A stretch of 60,227 bases of DNA, taken from assembly GCA_038043185.1 (NCBI GenBank), contig JBBTCO010000041.1, positions 1 through 60,227 of the forward strand, read 5' to 3'. Position 1 is the stretch's first letter. Every line of letters begins with the position of its first letter. This document shows positions 18,576 to 27,604 of the stretch, one piece after another. The notes under the pieces were generated by a model. It searched no databases and was not told the origin of the DNA. It worked only from the letters and a program-made list of their open reading frames with translations. The translations under genes were made by a program, and so were the position numbers. This DNA comes from UBA5009 sp038043185 (GTDB lineage: Bacteria; Bdellovibrionota; Bdellovibrionia; Bdellovibrionales; Bdellovibrionaceae).

Positions 18576-19586
18576 CTACTTTTCGATCACGCGTGTGACT
18601 TGCACGGCCACTGTTCCATGATGATTTCCGTAATAGCCTTTAAATTTTTTAATTTGTTCTACTTGTATGTCCAATTCACCAGTCGCATCTTGTGTCAGTG
18701 GAATAACGTCTCCCACTTTTAGTCCCATAAGATCTTGAAGCAAAATTTGATTTTCTCCCAGATTGACCTTTATATCCAAAGGCGTTCCCATCAGCTGTTC
18801 TTTAATAATCCCGGTCCAAAGTTTTTTGTCCGTTTGATCTGATTCAATTTGAAAACCTGTGGATAGTTTTTGTTTGATAGGCTCAATGGTCGCATAGGGA
18901 ATAACCATCGAAATTGTACCCGTCGCATTTTCAAGTTCGACATCAAAAGTCGATGCAATGACGACATCTGTTGGTGGAACTATCCCAACAAACTGGGGGT
19001 TAACTTCGGTACGAATAAAAGAACAACCAATTTTTTCAACGGAAGCCCAAGCGTTTTCGAGATCATTAATAGCAAGTTCGACCACTTTTCTAACAATCGA
19101 TAGCTCGATTGGAGTAAAATCTTTGCCATCAATTTTTGTGTAAGGCCGATCTGCTCCGCCAAAAAAACTATCCACCAGTGCATACGCCAATTTACTTTCA
19201 ATAACTAACAAAGCTGAACCACGAAGATTTCCAAAACGAAGGACGCTCATACAAGTGGGCATCGGTAGAGTATTGATAAATTCACCAAATTTTAAAAATT
19301 CAGTGCTGGTCAGAGTGATCGAAGCTATCTTTCTAAGTGCCGAAGACAAAGACACGCGAAATGCTCGCATGAATTTTTCATAGATGACTTCGAGCTGTGG
19401 AAGTCGTCCACGAATGATTCTGTCTTGACTTGTTAAATCATAAGTGACGACTTTACGATCATCACTTGGCTTACTAGCTCCACCCGAAGCTTTATCAGCT
19501 TTTTGATTATCAGAGCTTTGCACGTCACCATCAGAAACTGCGGCAAGCAGAGCATCGACTTCATTTTGTGATAAGACCTGATTCAC
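18576..19586 (-). CDS. fliM: Flagellar switch protein FliM
   Basis: FliM is the C-ring protein that binds phosphorylated CheY. The 336-residue protein carries the N-terminal CheY-binding motif LSQNEVDALLAAV (about residues 5-17). A CheC-like middle domain (FGEFINTLPMPTCMSVLRF, ALLVIESKLAYALVDSFFGG) follows, then a C-terminal SpoA domain (LGENQILLQDLMGLKVGDVIPL). It starts 13 bases after fliL. Confidence 0.97.
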   Translation of the reverse strand: MNQVLSQNEVDALLAAVSDGDVQSSDNQKADKASGGASKPSDDRKVVTYDLTSQDRIIRGRLPQLEVIYEKFMRAFRVSLSSALRKIASITLTSTEFLKFGEFINTLPMPTCMSVLRFGNLRGSALLVIESKLAYALVDSFFGGADRPYTKIDGKDFTPIELSIVRKVVELAINDLENAWASVEKIGCSFIRTEVNPQFVGIVPPTDVVIASTFDVELENATGTISMVIPYATIEPIKQKLSTGFQIESDQTDKKLWTGIIKEQLMGTPLDIKVNLGENQILLQDLMGLKVGDVIPLTQDATGELDIQVEQIKKFKGYYGNHHGTVAVQVTRVIEK

Positions 19587-19599
19587 GCTTCAACTCCCC

Positions 19600-20151
19600 T
19601 TAGTTGTAGATGAATTCCGTAAAAAACACGTTGGTAATCTTTCCTTTTGTTAAAAAGGAATTAATCGTGTCTTTAATTTCATTCCGCAAATGATCTTTTC
19701 CTTCTCGTGACGAAACCTCTTCGTAGGTTTTTGAAGATAAAAGAATAATAATGATATCTCGGATTTGAGCTTTACGTTTTTCAATTTCATCAGCGACATT
19801 GCCACCATCGCCATCTTTGAGTTCAATTTCCATATTTACTTTGGCAACTTTGCGACCTTTTGAGTTCGCGAGATTAACAATAAATGTCTCTAATGGAACA
19901 ACTTTTCCAACGAAGGCCTTTTCTTCATGACTTTCTTTTGCATGGGTTTCACTTTCACCCTTAATGACATGATCAATAGTCGGCTCTTGCGCTTCTTTTT
20001 GTTTCCCCTTGTAGAGCATAAATCCTACGCCTGCGACGACCAACATGTTGATAACAACTAAGGCAATCAACCAAATGGGTTTTCCCCCAGCTGCAGCGGC
20101 CGGCGCTGACGCAGAACTTGCTTCGGCTTGCGCTGCTTTTTCTTCTGCCAC
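19600..20151 (-). CDS. fliL: Flagellar basal-body protein FliL
   Basis: FliL is a single-pass inner-membrane protein around the stators. The start chosen is GTG at 20151. AAGGAGG lies 5 bases upstream, and a sigma-54 promoter (20197-20214) lies inside any longer reading frame. The frame is open to 20250, but that extension would be upstream of the transcript. The 183-residue product has a short Ala-rich cytoplasmic tail, one membrane segment (IWLIALVVINMLVVAGVGFML) and a periplasmic domain with FIVNLAN, DIIIILLSSKTYEEV and the closing VFFTEFIYN typical of FliL. It is the first gene of the operon. Confidence 0.93.
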   Translation of the reverse strand: MAEEKAAQAEASSASAPAAAAGGKPIWLIALVVINMLVVAGVGFMLYKGKQKEAQEPTIDHVIKGESETHAKESHEEKAFVGKVVPLETFIVNLANSKGRKVAKVNMEIELKDGDGGNVADEIEKRKAQIRDIIIILLSSKTYEEVSSREGKDHLRNEIKDTINSFLTKGKITNVFFTEFIYN

Positions 20152-20196
20152 CTCATCCTCCTTGATGACGATAACTCTTCGACTCAAATCACTTTG

Positions 20197-20214
20197 AAGC
20201 AACAGAAGTGCCAA
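20197..20214 (-). promoter_or_regulatory. Sigma-54 promoter of the flagellar operon
   Basis: Read on the minus strand, the site is TTGGCACTTCTGTTGCTT. It matches the sigma-54 consensus at TGGCAC and TTGCW, with the required 10 bases between the GG and GC pairs. Transcription would begin near 20187 and give a leader of about 36 bases containing the fliL SD. Sigma-54 control of flagellar export operons is common. The activator is not identified here. Confidence 0.85.
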
Positions 20215-20327
20215 CAAGACTTTTGTAATGAACAGGAACTTCTTGCCCAACGAATTGAGTTTGAGAGGGAATATTTCCTAGACGAGGGACCGAAGTCTTA
20301 ACTAAGTAGTCATGGATTTGACAGAGT

Positions 20328-21161
20328 CTAGACCAAAAGATTCACGCTTTTTTGGATAAGACTAGCCATTTTTTGGTTTCCAGAAATCAACGAATTTTCA
20401 TAAGGATGATGGGGACGTCCATCATAAGTCAGCAATACTCCACCAGCTTCTTCAACCAACAATTGACCTGCGGCCGTGTCCCAAGGTTTTAGATTTTTTT
20501 CCCAATAGGCGTCAAAAACTCCGCGTGCCACTTGGCACAGATCGTAAGCTGCTGAACCTGAACGACGAACTCCTCGAGCTTTTCGAACTAAATGTGAAAA
20601 TATCTTGAGTTGTTCTTCCAAAACCGGAATGTCCTCTGCAAAAAAACCAGTGGATAAAAGAGATCTTTCAATTTCACTTGTCTGTGAAACTCTTAATCGC
20701 TGTCCATTGACCCAAGCCCCTTGACCTCGAATCGCCGTATAGGTCTCATTTAAAAGCGGCACATCTATAACAGCAATTTTCAAATCTGCAGAAACTTCTA
20801 AAGCCAAGCTGATACAAAATAAAGGAAACTGATGAATATAGTTAGTTGTCCCATCCAAGGGATCCAAAATCCATCGGCCCTCTTTTCCTGCTCGACCTGT
20901 GGAAACTCGAGCTCCGTCAAAATAAGACTCTTCACCCAAAAACTCTGACTGCGGAAGAATTTTCTTAAGTAACTCGGATATGACTCTTTCCGACTCCTTA
21001 TCAGCCTCACTCACTAATCCAGCCTGATGTTTTTCTTCGATCTTTTGCAAATGCCCATAATAATCTAACAAAATTTTTCGCCCAGCCAAACAAGCCTGTA
21101 CCGCTTCATCAAGTATTTTTTTCCAATCCATGCTGCCTGGATCTTTGGTCTGATTCTTCAT
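20328..21161 (-). CDS. suhB: Inositol-1-monophosphatase family protein
   Basis: The protein is a 277-residue Mg-dependent sugar/inositol phosphatase of the SuhB/CysQ fold. Metal-binding motifs are present: GEES (motif 1), WILDPLDGTTNYIHQFP (motif 2) and PWDTAAGQLLVEEAGG (motif 3). Substrates may include inositol-1-phosphate or other phosphate monoesters. In E. coli, SuhB also acts in rRNA antitermination, which cannot be judged here. An internal ATG at 21131 is possible, but the first start has a GGGAAG SD. The upstream region holds a nested palindrome. Confidence 0.9.
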   Translation of the reverse strand: MKNQTKDPGSMDWKKILDEAVQACLAGRKILLDYYGHLQKIEEKHQAGLVSEADKESERVISELLKKILPQSEFLGEESYFDGARVSTGRAGKEGRWILDPLDGTTNYIHQFPLFCISLALEVSADLKIAVIDVPLLNETYTAIRGQGAWVNGQRLRVSQTSEIERSLLSTGFFAEDIPVLEEQLKIFSHLVRKARGVRRSGSAAYDLCQVARGVFDAYWEKNLKPWDTAAGQLLVEEAGGVLLTYDGRPHHPYENSLISGNQKMASLIQKSVNLLV

Positions 21162-21212
21162 ATTCTTCTTCCCTCTATCTTTCCCCGTTTTTTAACATCT
21201 AAGCTGGTTCTT

Positions 21213-21337
21213 AGGCCTGCGCAAAAAGGACCAAATTCAAGGCCGCAGACTAAAAATCGACTGAAGACGTACTTCCTGTACGTCAAAAGGAGATTTTTGG
21301 TCGAGAACGCAGAAGTTGGTGCTTTTTCCGCAGGCCC
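21213..21337. repeat. Nested palindromic element A
   Basis: This is one of three related elements in the window. All its stems share one centre at 21275. The outer arms are 21213-21238 and 21312-21337 (22 of 26 paired). The inner arms are 21248-21258 and 21292-21302 (10 of 11). The apical hairpin is GACGTACTTCCTGTACGTC (21266-21284, 7-bp perfect stem, 5-base loop). It lies between the divergent suhB and SPOR genes, so it could affect both leaders. No coding potential is seen. Confidence 0.8.
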
Positions 21338-21412
21338 TAGCATTGACGTAAATCATGGTGGGAGGTTAACATAAGGATGTAGAGAATCAAATTATTGTGT
21401 GGGGATAAATAA

Positions 21413-22192
21413 ATGGGTTCAAAATCGGATGTTGTAGTTAAATTAATTCTTGTCTTCTTTATATCGCTTCTTTCCTTTTCCATCGGCACATATGTTGGAA
21501 AAAAATACAGCGACAATCAACATAAACTGTCTTCGCTTGAACCTAAAAAAGTAACGAAGGACGAACGCGCCGTTGCCTCTGTTGATGAAAAAGAAAAAAA
21601 ACATGAAACTTTAACGGATGATGAAATTAAAAAGCTGGCGGAAGAATTTGTCGCTGATGATGATACCGAGGCTTCTCCGTCCGAATCACACGAGACCGCT
21701 GCCTCTGAACACAAAGCGCCTTCGCATGAAACTGCACATGCTGCGACGGCAACTCCGGCTCCGACCCCTCACGTGACGCCTCATGAAAAAAAGGCACATC
21801 AGCCGCCCAAAGTTTCCCACGAAAACAAAACTTCACACGAGGCCACAGCAGCCGCTCACCAGATGATTGAAGGGAAAAACCCAAAGGTTCCGGCTAAGCC
21901 ACAACCTCGTCACCCAACAAGCTTACCAAAAGATGTGGCACAGTATGCGGTTGGTAAATTCACCGTTCAGGTTGCTTCTTTTGGAACAGAAGATGAGGCA
22001 AAGAAACGCGCCAATGAATTAAAAGAAAACGGCTATAGCGCTTTCTATGTTCCCGCCCAAGTTAAAGGTAAATCCTGGTATCGTGTTAGCGTTGGCCTTT
22101 TTGCAACAGAAAACGAAGCCAAAGATTATAAAAAAGAATTTTCATCTAAATCTAAAATTGAATCCGCAATTATTCAAAAAATAGCGAACTGA
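21413..22192 (+). CDS. SPOR-domain membrane protein
   Basis: The 259-residue protein has an N-terminal membrane anchor (VVVKLILVFFISLLSFSIGTYVG). A long periplasmic linker rich in Glu, Lys, His, Ala and Pro follows. The C-terminal SPOR domain begins at about 180 (FTVQVASFGTEDEAKKRANEL ... WYRVSVGLFATENEAKDY). SPOR domains bind denuded peptidoglycan at septa, so a division or cell-wall remodelling role is likely. The linker carries repeated SHE/HETA-like motifs. The last 19 bases overlap the convergent barrel gene. Confidence 0.85.
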   Translation: MGSKSDVVVKLILVFFISLLSFSIGTYVGKKYSDNQHKLSSLEPKKVTKDERAVASVDEKEKKHETLTDDEIKKLAEEFVADDDTEASPSESHETAASEHKAPSHETAHAATATPAPTPHVTPHEKKAHQPPKVSHENKTSHEATAAAHQMIEGKNPKVPAKPQPRHPTSLPKDVAQYAVGKFTVQVASFGTEDEAKKRANELKENGYSAFYVPAQVKGKSWYRVSVGLFATENEAKDYKKEFSSKSKIESAIIQKIAN

Positions 22193-22734
22193 ATGCCGAT
22201 TCTTAAAAGCCCACCGAGCGTGGGCTGAGGGTCATAGTCTTTTCCTTGTAACATCTGCAACTCTGCTGCATAAAAGAAATAATTCCAATTTCCGCCAAGA
22301 CTAACTAATCCCGAAGCTAAAACTTGCGCCCCGGATGATTCTGAAACTTCCTGAGTTCCCAGACGGGATTTCACCATATCTTCATAAACTCCCAGGCCAA
22401 ACCCCATGCCCAAGTTTAAATGAGCCGCCAATGAGTAAACTGCATAGCGATAACTCAACAGCCACTCCGTGCGATCTTTTCTATAGGATAACATCTGATT
22501 ACCAGAGCTGTCAGAAAACTGTCCATAATCTAATAAAAAAATATGTCTTTGATATTGTCCACCGACAGCGAAACTATTCGCATTTTGCCACACCATTTGA
22601 GTATCCATTTGCTTTGCATAGCGATAGCCCAATTGAAGCGGAGAAAAAATCAAATTTATTTTAGAATCTTCTTTAGCGGAAGCAAACTGAAATGAGAAAA
22701 TTAAAAAAATGACGTAAATAATTAAACGATTCAT
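22174..22734 (-). CDS. Small outer-membrane barrel protein, hypothetical
   Basis: The 186-residue protein has a signal peptide (ending FASAK). The rest alternates short aromatic and glycine-rich strands (LLSYRYAVYSLAAHLNLGMGFGLGVYED, GGLLRIGIQFAIF) and ends in Phe, the usual outer-membrane barrel end signature. I do not recognise the family. It overlaps the end of the metalloprotease lipoprotein gene upstream by 4 bases, so the two are probably co-translated. Confidence 0.7.
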   Translation of the reverse strand: MNRLIIYVIFLIFSFQFASAKEDSKINLIFSPLQLGYRYAKQMDTQMVWQNANSFAVGGQYQRHIFLLDYGQFSDSSGNQMLSYRKDRTEWLLSYRYAVYSLAAHLNLGMGFGLGVYEDMVKSRLGTQEVSESSGAQVLASGLVSLGGNWNYFFYAAELQMLQGKDYDPQPTLGGLLRIGIQFAIF

Positions 22735-24017
22735 TGAATTTTTATTTTTCCATTTTCATTTTTACATTTTAACAAATGATCTGCTTCTTTTGTGCGGACC
22801 AAAACTTGAATAAAGGATTCGCATTCTCCCATTGTTAAACTTGTTATTCCCTCAACCATTCGTGAAATCAAAGTGCTGGGATATACGTATTCTTTTTTTC
22901 CTTTGCTTAAAAATTCATTGGTCACTTGTGGAAGAAATTTGATCACAGCTTTTGCAATGTTTTCTTTGGCTTGTAATAAATTTATTTTTCGACTTTCTTG
23001 ATGTTGCACGACAAAGCCTTTTAAATTTCGTGCGAACTGAGTGCCGAGCTCATAGGAAAGACGATTCATATTGGCTTCCAAAAGCGAACCATTCCGAATA
23101 TAAACCTGAGTGTCTTCAAAGATTTCTTGTTTTGTTGGCAGCACCAGAGTTTGCAATTCGGGTTTACTTAACTTCAAACTTCTTCCTTCTTCTACTATTG
23201 GAATAGAATGAACAATAAAGTTATTGTCATTGGTGTACATCCAGCCCCAAAAATCAGCCAAACCTTCATTTAGTCCTTTGAGTAAAACTAAATTGTATAC
23301 TTGTCGTGATTGCTCTTCACTTGGCTGAACACCTTCGGCAGACGTTCCCAATGGAACTTTTTTTGGAATGACCTCTTCCTGATATAATTTTTTTAACACC
23401 ATTTTATAAAACAAAGAATGGAAATGCTCATGAGCTAAAATCCCACCATTGACTGCAATTGGTAAGTTATTGTTTTCGTCTGCAACAAACAAAATTGCAT
23501 CATAAGCGCCGTCATAGACAGCATTATTATGAATAAGTCCTTCTGGGGATTTCATTTTCACATTCAGACCGATATCCCTGGGCCAACGATTAACTGAACC
23601 AGCTCCAAGTTTTTCATCCAATAAAGCCATATTTTGCATATGAAAATAAATACTCGCCATTTGCGTGCTTATTTCATTCGTCGGAGTGTAAACATTCTTT
23701 TTGTTTTTAACGAAATCGGCACTGGGGAAGGCTCCGTCAAGACGATTATCTTTAATTTTTGGACTTAAATAAAAGCGAGCATATTGACCACGCACTTTGC
23801 TCAATTCAAAAACATTGAGCAGCTTAACAATCTGGAATTCGTAGGGCTGTTGAGTTGTATCCCCGGCATCGCTTCTTTGAACCGGCATTGGCAATTGCAC
23901 ATCAATATCACCTGTCGTGGACTTATCACTCAACTTAACCCCACAGCCAGTCAGACTTAAGCCGAGAAAAATAATATGGACGCCTGCAAGGCGCAGAATA
24001 TAGGGTTTTATTGCCAT
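22731..24017 (-). CDS. Zinc-metalloprotease-like lipoprotein
   Basis: The 428-residue protein carries a lipobox (LTGC, Cys at about 25). It has a zinc-protease helix AHEHFHSLFYK near residues 193-197 (HExxH) and, about 60 residues later, EGLADFWGWMYT, which can supply the third zinc ligand as in gluzincins. It is predicted to be a lipid-anchored periplasmic or surface protease. Such enzymes are frequent in predatory bacteria, but no substrate can be named. The family is not recognised beyond the motifs. It is followed by a barrel protein with a 4-base overlap. Confidence 0.72.
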   Translation of the reverse strand: MAIKPYILRLAGVHIIFLGLSLTGCGVKLSDKSTTGDIDVQLPMPVQRSDAGDTTQQPYEFQIVKLLNVFELSKVRGQYARFYLSPKIKDNRLDGAFPSADFVKNKKNVYTPTNEISTQMASIYFHMQNMALLDEKLGAGSVNRWPRDIGLNVKMKSPEGLIHNNAVYDGAYDAILFVADENNNLPIAVNGGILAHEHFHSLFYKMVLKKLYQEEVIPKKVPLGTSAEGVQPSEEQSRQVYNLVLLKGLNEGLADFWGWMYTNDNNFIVHSIPIVEEGRSLKLSKPELQTLVLPTKQEIFEDTQVYIRNGSLLEANMNRLSYELGTQFARNLKGFVVQHQESRKINLLQAKENIAKAVIKFLPQVTNEFLSKGKKEYVYPSTLISRMVEGITSLTMGECESFIQVLVRTKEADHLLKCKNENGKIKIQ

Positions 24018-24150
24018 GCGTTATTTATACAAAACAATATAAAAATTCTCAATAAAAACTTATATATGGACAAATTTTGTCGCTTTTATTCGAACCTAGC
24101 CATTTTCAGCCCCAAATCAAATTTAGGGCCAAACAAAGGACCGCAAAAGG

Positions 24151-26421
24151 ATGCTTTCTCCAGAGATTTTAATTAAAAATCTAAACCCTTCACAAAAGAA
24201 GGCGGTTGAAACCCTGAATGGCCCATTGCTGATATTGGCGGGGGCAGGATCGGGTAAAACTCGTGTGCTTACTCATCGTATGGTGAATATGATCGCCCAA
24301 GGTTTGGCTGCCCCCGATGAGATTCTTTGTGTGACCTTTACGAATAAGGCGGCACGCGAAATGGAAAGTCGAATCTTCAAATTACTTTCAGATGTCGATT
24401 TTCCGATTCGAGCCGATTTGTGGATCAGCACCTTTCACAGTTTCTGTGTACGAGTTTTAAGAAAAAATTTAGAGCTTCTTGATTACAAACCTTTTTTTAC
24501 TATTTATGATTCTTCCGATCAGCTCAGTGTCGTTAAAAAAACTCTGCAAGCATTAAATATTAACGACAAAATGTTTCCACCAAAAAATTTCTTAGGTCGG
24601 ATTAGCAATGCCAAAATGTTAGGCCTCACTCCAGAAACCATCGAAAAAAATCCTCGGGGAATTATGGATCGAAAATCTCTTGAGGTTTATACCGCCTACG
24701 AAGCCGAATTAAAAAAAGCCAACGCTCTGGATTTTGATGATCTCCTTTTAAAAACCCATTTGTTGTTTCAAATGTATCCTGACTTGCTTAAAGAGTATCA
24801 AAATAAATTCAAATACATTCTGGTCGACGAGTATCAAGACACCAATCACATTCAGTATTTACTTGTCCAAATGTTGGCGAAAGCCCATCGCAATCTGGCC
24901 GTGGTTGGTGATGAAGATCAGTCCATTTACAGCTGGCGAGGCGCCGACATTACAAATATTTTAAATTTTGAGAAAGACTTTCCTGAAGCTGTAGTGATTA
25001 AGCTCGAGGAAAATTACCGTTCATCGGGAAATATTGTTAAGGCCGCCACGGCAGTTATTAAAAATAACTTACAAAGAAAAGACAAAACACTTTTCACTTC
25101 CAATGAAGATGGCTCGCTGATTCGCATCCGGGAAGAAAAGAATGAATACGATGAAGCTCGTTTTGCAGCGAAGACCATAGAAACTCTTTTGAACGAAGGA
25201 CAATACGCACACAACGATTTTGCCGTATTTTATCGAACTAATGCTCAATCAAGAGTAATCGAGGAACAATTACGCACGCTTGGCATTCCCTATAAAATCG
25301 TTGGCGGAGTTCGCTTTTACGAACGCATGGAAATCAAAGATATTTTAGGTTACCTTAAACTTTCGTTGAATCCTGCCGATGATCTTTCTTTCAAACGAAT
25401 CATCAATGTTCCAACACGGGGAATTGGCAAAACCACCGTGGAAAAACTTGAGGAATTCGCCACCGCAAACAAACTCACCCTAATGGACGCCTTACCGCAG
25501 TCCTTGGATCAACGCCTCTTTAATGCCGGAACCACGGGGAAATTGCGACGCTTTTTCGAGCTTATGACTGAGCTCAAAAGTAGTGCTCTTGAATTTAAGA
25601 TTCACGATTTTTATCATATTGTTCTCGAGCGAAGTGGCTATTTAGTTGCACTGAAAAAAGATGAATCCCCTGAAGCTCAGGCGCGCATTCAAAACTTAGA
25701 AGAATTAGACAATGCTATTTCCCAGTTCGTTAAAGAACGCGGCGACGAGGGCACTTTGCAAAGTTTCTTGGAAGAAATGGCTCTGGTATCTGAAGCCGAT
25801 AATCTGGATGACAATCTCAATTCAGTAACGCTGATGACTCTTCATATTTCAAAAGGTTTGGAGTATCCCAATGTTTTTATAGTTGGAATGGAAGAAAATC
25901 TCTTTCCTAGCCGTAGTTTTGAAGAAGGCAGCAACGAAGAGGATCTGGAAGAAGAACGGCGCCTAGCTTATGTCGGAATGACCCGAGCCCGAGAAAATTT
26001 GTGGCTGACTTACACGCGGATGCGTCGAGTTTGGGGTCAAGAACAAATGAATCCTCCCTCAAGATTCATCAAAGAAATTCCTAAAGAACTTTCTGAGTTT
26101 AAGACCAGTGTTGAAAGTGGTGGGTTTTTCCAACGCCATTCGAGTCGCGACACAACAGATTATGGCTTTGGCCAATACAACAATAAAGCCTCATTTCACA
26201 GCAATTTTGAAAACGAAGTTCAAAGATTTCCCGAAGATGAAGAGCGAAGTGTTTCTTCTTCGCAATATGCCAAAGGCACGCAAGTGCGACATCCCACATT
26301 TGGCGTGGGATCGGTCTTTTCCACCGAGGGTGAGGGCGAACAATTGAAGGTCAGCATCCTTTTTGCGGATCAAACTATCAAAAAATTTGTTGTCAAATAC
26401 GCAAGATTAGAGAAGGTATAG
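24151..26421 (+). CDS. pcrA: UvrD/PcrA-type DNA helicase
   Basis: This superfamily 1A 3'-5' helicase acts in DNA repair and replication fork maintenance. The 756-residue protein has motif I AGAGSGKTR, motif Ia TFTNKAAREM, motif II VDEYQDTN, motif III GDEDQSIYSWRGA, motif IV ENYRSS, motif V LMTLHISKGLEYPNVF and motif VI RRLAYVGMTRARENL. The C-terminal Tudor-like domain (about 706-755, HPTFGVGSVF) that binds RNA polymerase in PcrA/UvrD is present. That favours PcrA/UvrD over Rep. The start has an AAAGG SD. Confidence 0.95.
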   Translation: MLSPEILIKNLNPSQKKAVETLNGPLLILAGAGSGKTRVLTHRMVNMIAQGLAAPDEILCVTFTNKAAREMESRIFKLLSDVDFPIRADLWISTFHSFCVRVLRKNLELLDYKPFFTIYDSSDQLSVVKKTLQALNINDKMFPPKNFLGRISNAKMLGLTPETIEKNPRGIMDRKSLEVYTAYEAELKKANALDFDDLLLKTHLLFQMYPDLLKEYQNKFKYILVDEYQDTNHIQYLLVQMLAKAHRNLAVVGDEDQSIYSWRGADITNILNFEKDFPEAVVIKLEENYRSSGNIVKAATAVIKNNLQRKDKTLFTSNEDGSLIRIREEKNEYDEARFAAKTIETLLNEGQYAHNDFAVFYRTNAQSRVIEEQLRTLGIPYKIVGGVRFYERMEIKDILGYLKLSLNPADDLSFKRIINVPTRGIGKTTVEKLEEFATANKLTLMDALPQSLDQRLFNAGTTGKLRRFFELMTELKSSALEFKIHDFYHIVLERSGYLVALKKDESPEAQARIQNLEELDNAISQFVKERGDEGTLQSFLEEMALVSEADNLDDNLNSVTLMTLHISKGLEYPNVFIVGMEENLFPSRSFEEGSNEEDLEEERRLAYVGMTRARENLWLTYTRMRRVWGQEQMNPPSRFIKEIPKELSEFKTSVESGGFFQRHSSRDTTDYGFGQYNNKASFHSNFENEVQRFPEDEERSVSSSQYAKGTQVRHPTFGVGSVFSTEGEGEQLKVSILFADQTIKKFVVKYARLEKV

Positions 26422-26458
26422 ATATTGTATTTTTTTAACAATTTGAAGGAGCAATGTT

Positions 26459-27067
26459 ATGGGAAGATTTCAAGGGTTTTTTATCAGCGGATGGATGGCT
26501 TTATTAACAGTCACTTTTTTTACTCAAGCCACTTTAGCTAGGCCGTCAAGCAAGGCTTCTGCTCCTGTAAGAACTTCGGCTCCAGCACCAGCCACTCCTA
26601 TGATGAATTCATGGAGCAGCGAAGAGATGTATGAAATTCAAAGTTCGCTTTCCGGTGGGCAATACGAAACAAGCAAATCCGGTTCCACCTCAATTTCCGC
26701 TTTAGAAGCCAAACTTTCCATCGCAAAATTAATTAAAAATAATATTCAAGGTGGAGCTGAACTTTCATTTTATAATAACAGCGGTGGAGCGGTTTCCAGA
26801 AGTTACTTTCAGATTGCTGGATTTGGCGTTTACAATTTAACTTCAATTTTAAAAGACACTTATTATGTTAAAGGTGGGCTGGGACTTTTTAATACGATCA
26901 ACGACACTGGCAAAGATGAAAGCAAATTTGGATTTTTTGCAGGTGGTGGAAAAAGAATTCCTCTTTGGAACCAAATTACTTATTCTCCAGAAGCACGCAT
27001 TTGGAAAATCGGTAGCCAAGATATGACTTTCAGCATTTATTTTCTTAACCTTTCTTTATTCTTTTAA
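26459..27067 (+). CDS. Outer-membrane barrel protein, hypothetical
   Basis: The 202-residue protein has a signal peptide (ending TLARP), a Ser/Ala/Pro-rich spacer, and a barrel-like region with alternating strands that ends in LSLFF. A good SD (GAAGGAG) precedes the ATG. It lies 12 bases before another small barrel gene, so the two probably form a pair. The function is unknown. Confidence 0.7.
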   Translation: MGRFQGFFISGWMALLTVTFFTQATLARPSSKASAPVRTSAPAPATPMMNSWSSEEMYEIQSSLSGGQYETSKSGSTSISALEAKLSIAKLIKNNIQGGAELSFYNNSGGAVSRSYFQIAGFGVYNLTSILKDTYYVKGGLGLFNTINDTGKDESKFGFFAGGGKRIPLWNQITYSPEARIWKIGSQDMTFSIYFLNLSLFF

Positions 27068-27079
27068 GCGAGTGTGTGA

Positions 27080-27604
27080 ATGTCTAAATCTTTATTAGCT
27101 CTATCTATTACCATCTTGAGCCCATTTGCTTGGGCTCAACCAGATGTAACCTCGATTTCTACAACGGAGAAACCCTATTATTCTGCCGCTATGACCAGCA
27201 ATATTGCCGAGCTGGTTAAAGGGAATGGAAATGTGACAATTGAGTTTTTTTCTACGCCAAAAAGATCTGGTTTTTTTTCGGCTTCTTTCGCTTCGGCTAA
27301 GGAAAAACGTCCAAAGCTTTCAAATACCGAGCTGACTGTCGACCGCACTTCTTACAGTTTAGGAATGGCATGGTACAGAAATGATATCAGTGCAAAAACA
27401 AATATGTTAATTGCTCCGGGGATTGCCTTTGGCCAAGAAAAAGATTTCACCGATGTTGATGCTAAATCATCATTTGAATTTCTTTTAGCTGCGCAAATTA
27501 TTCCCGACAAAACTCGCATGAAACTGATGGGTGGACTCAAAATGTCTAATCAAACTGGAGATTTTAAAGGTATCGCGGTCATCGCTCTTGGCGCGATGTT
27601 TTAA
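27080..27604 (+). CDS. Outer-membrane barrel protein, hypothetical
   Basis: The 174-residue protein has a signal peptide (ending FAWAQ), a small barrel-like pattern and a terminal Phe (IALGAMF). It resembles the gene before it in style but not in clear sequence. The last 26 bases overlap the convergent aminomutase gene. The family is not recognised. Confidence 0.68.
   Translation: MSKSLLALSITILSPFAWAQPDVTSISTTEKPYYSAAMTSNIAELVKGNGNVTIEFFSTPKRSGFFSASFASAKEKRPKLSNTELTVDRTSYSLGMAWYRNDISAKTNMLIAPGIAFGQEKDFTDVDAKSSFEFLLAAQIIPDKTRMKLMGGLKMSNQTGDFKGIAVIALGAMF

Noticed and set aside
20152..20250. Longer fliL N-terminus with a hydrophobic stretch
   Set aside because: The sigma-54 promoter lies inside it and a strong SD precedes the GTG at 20151.
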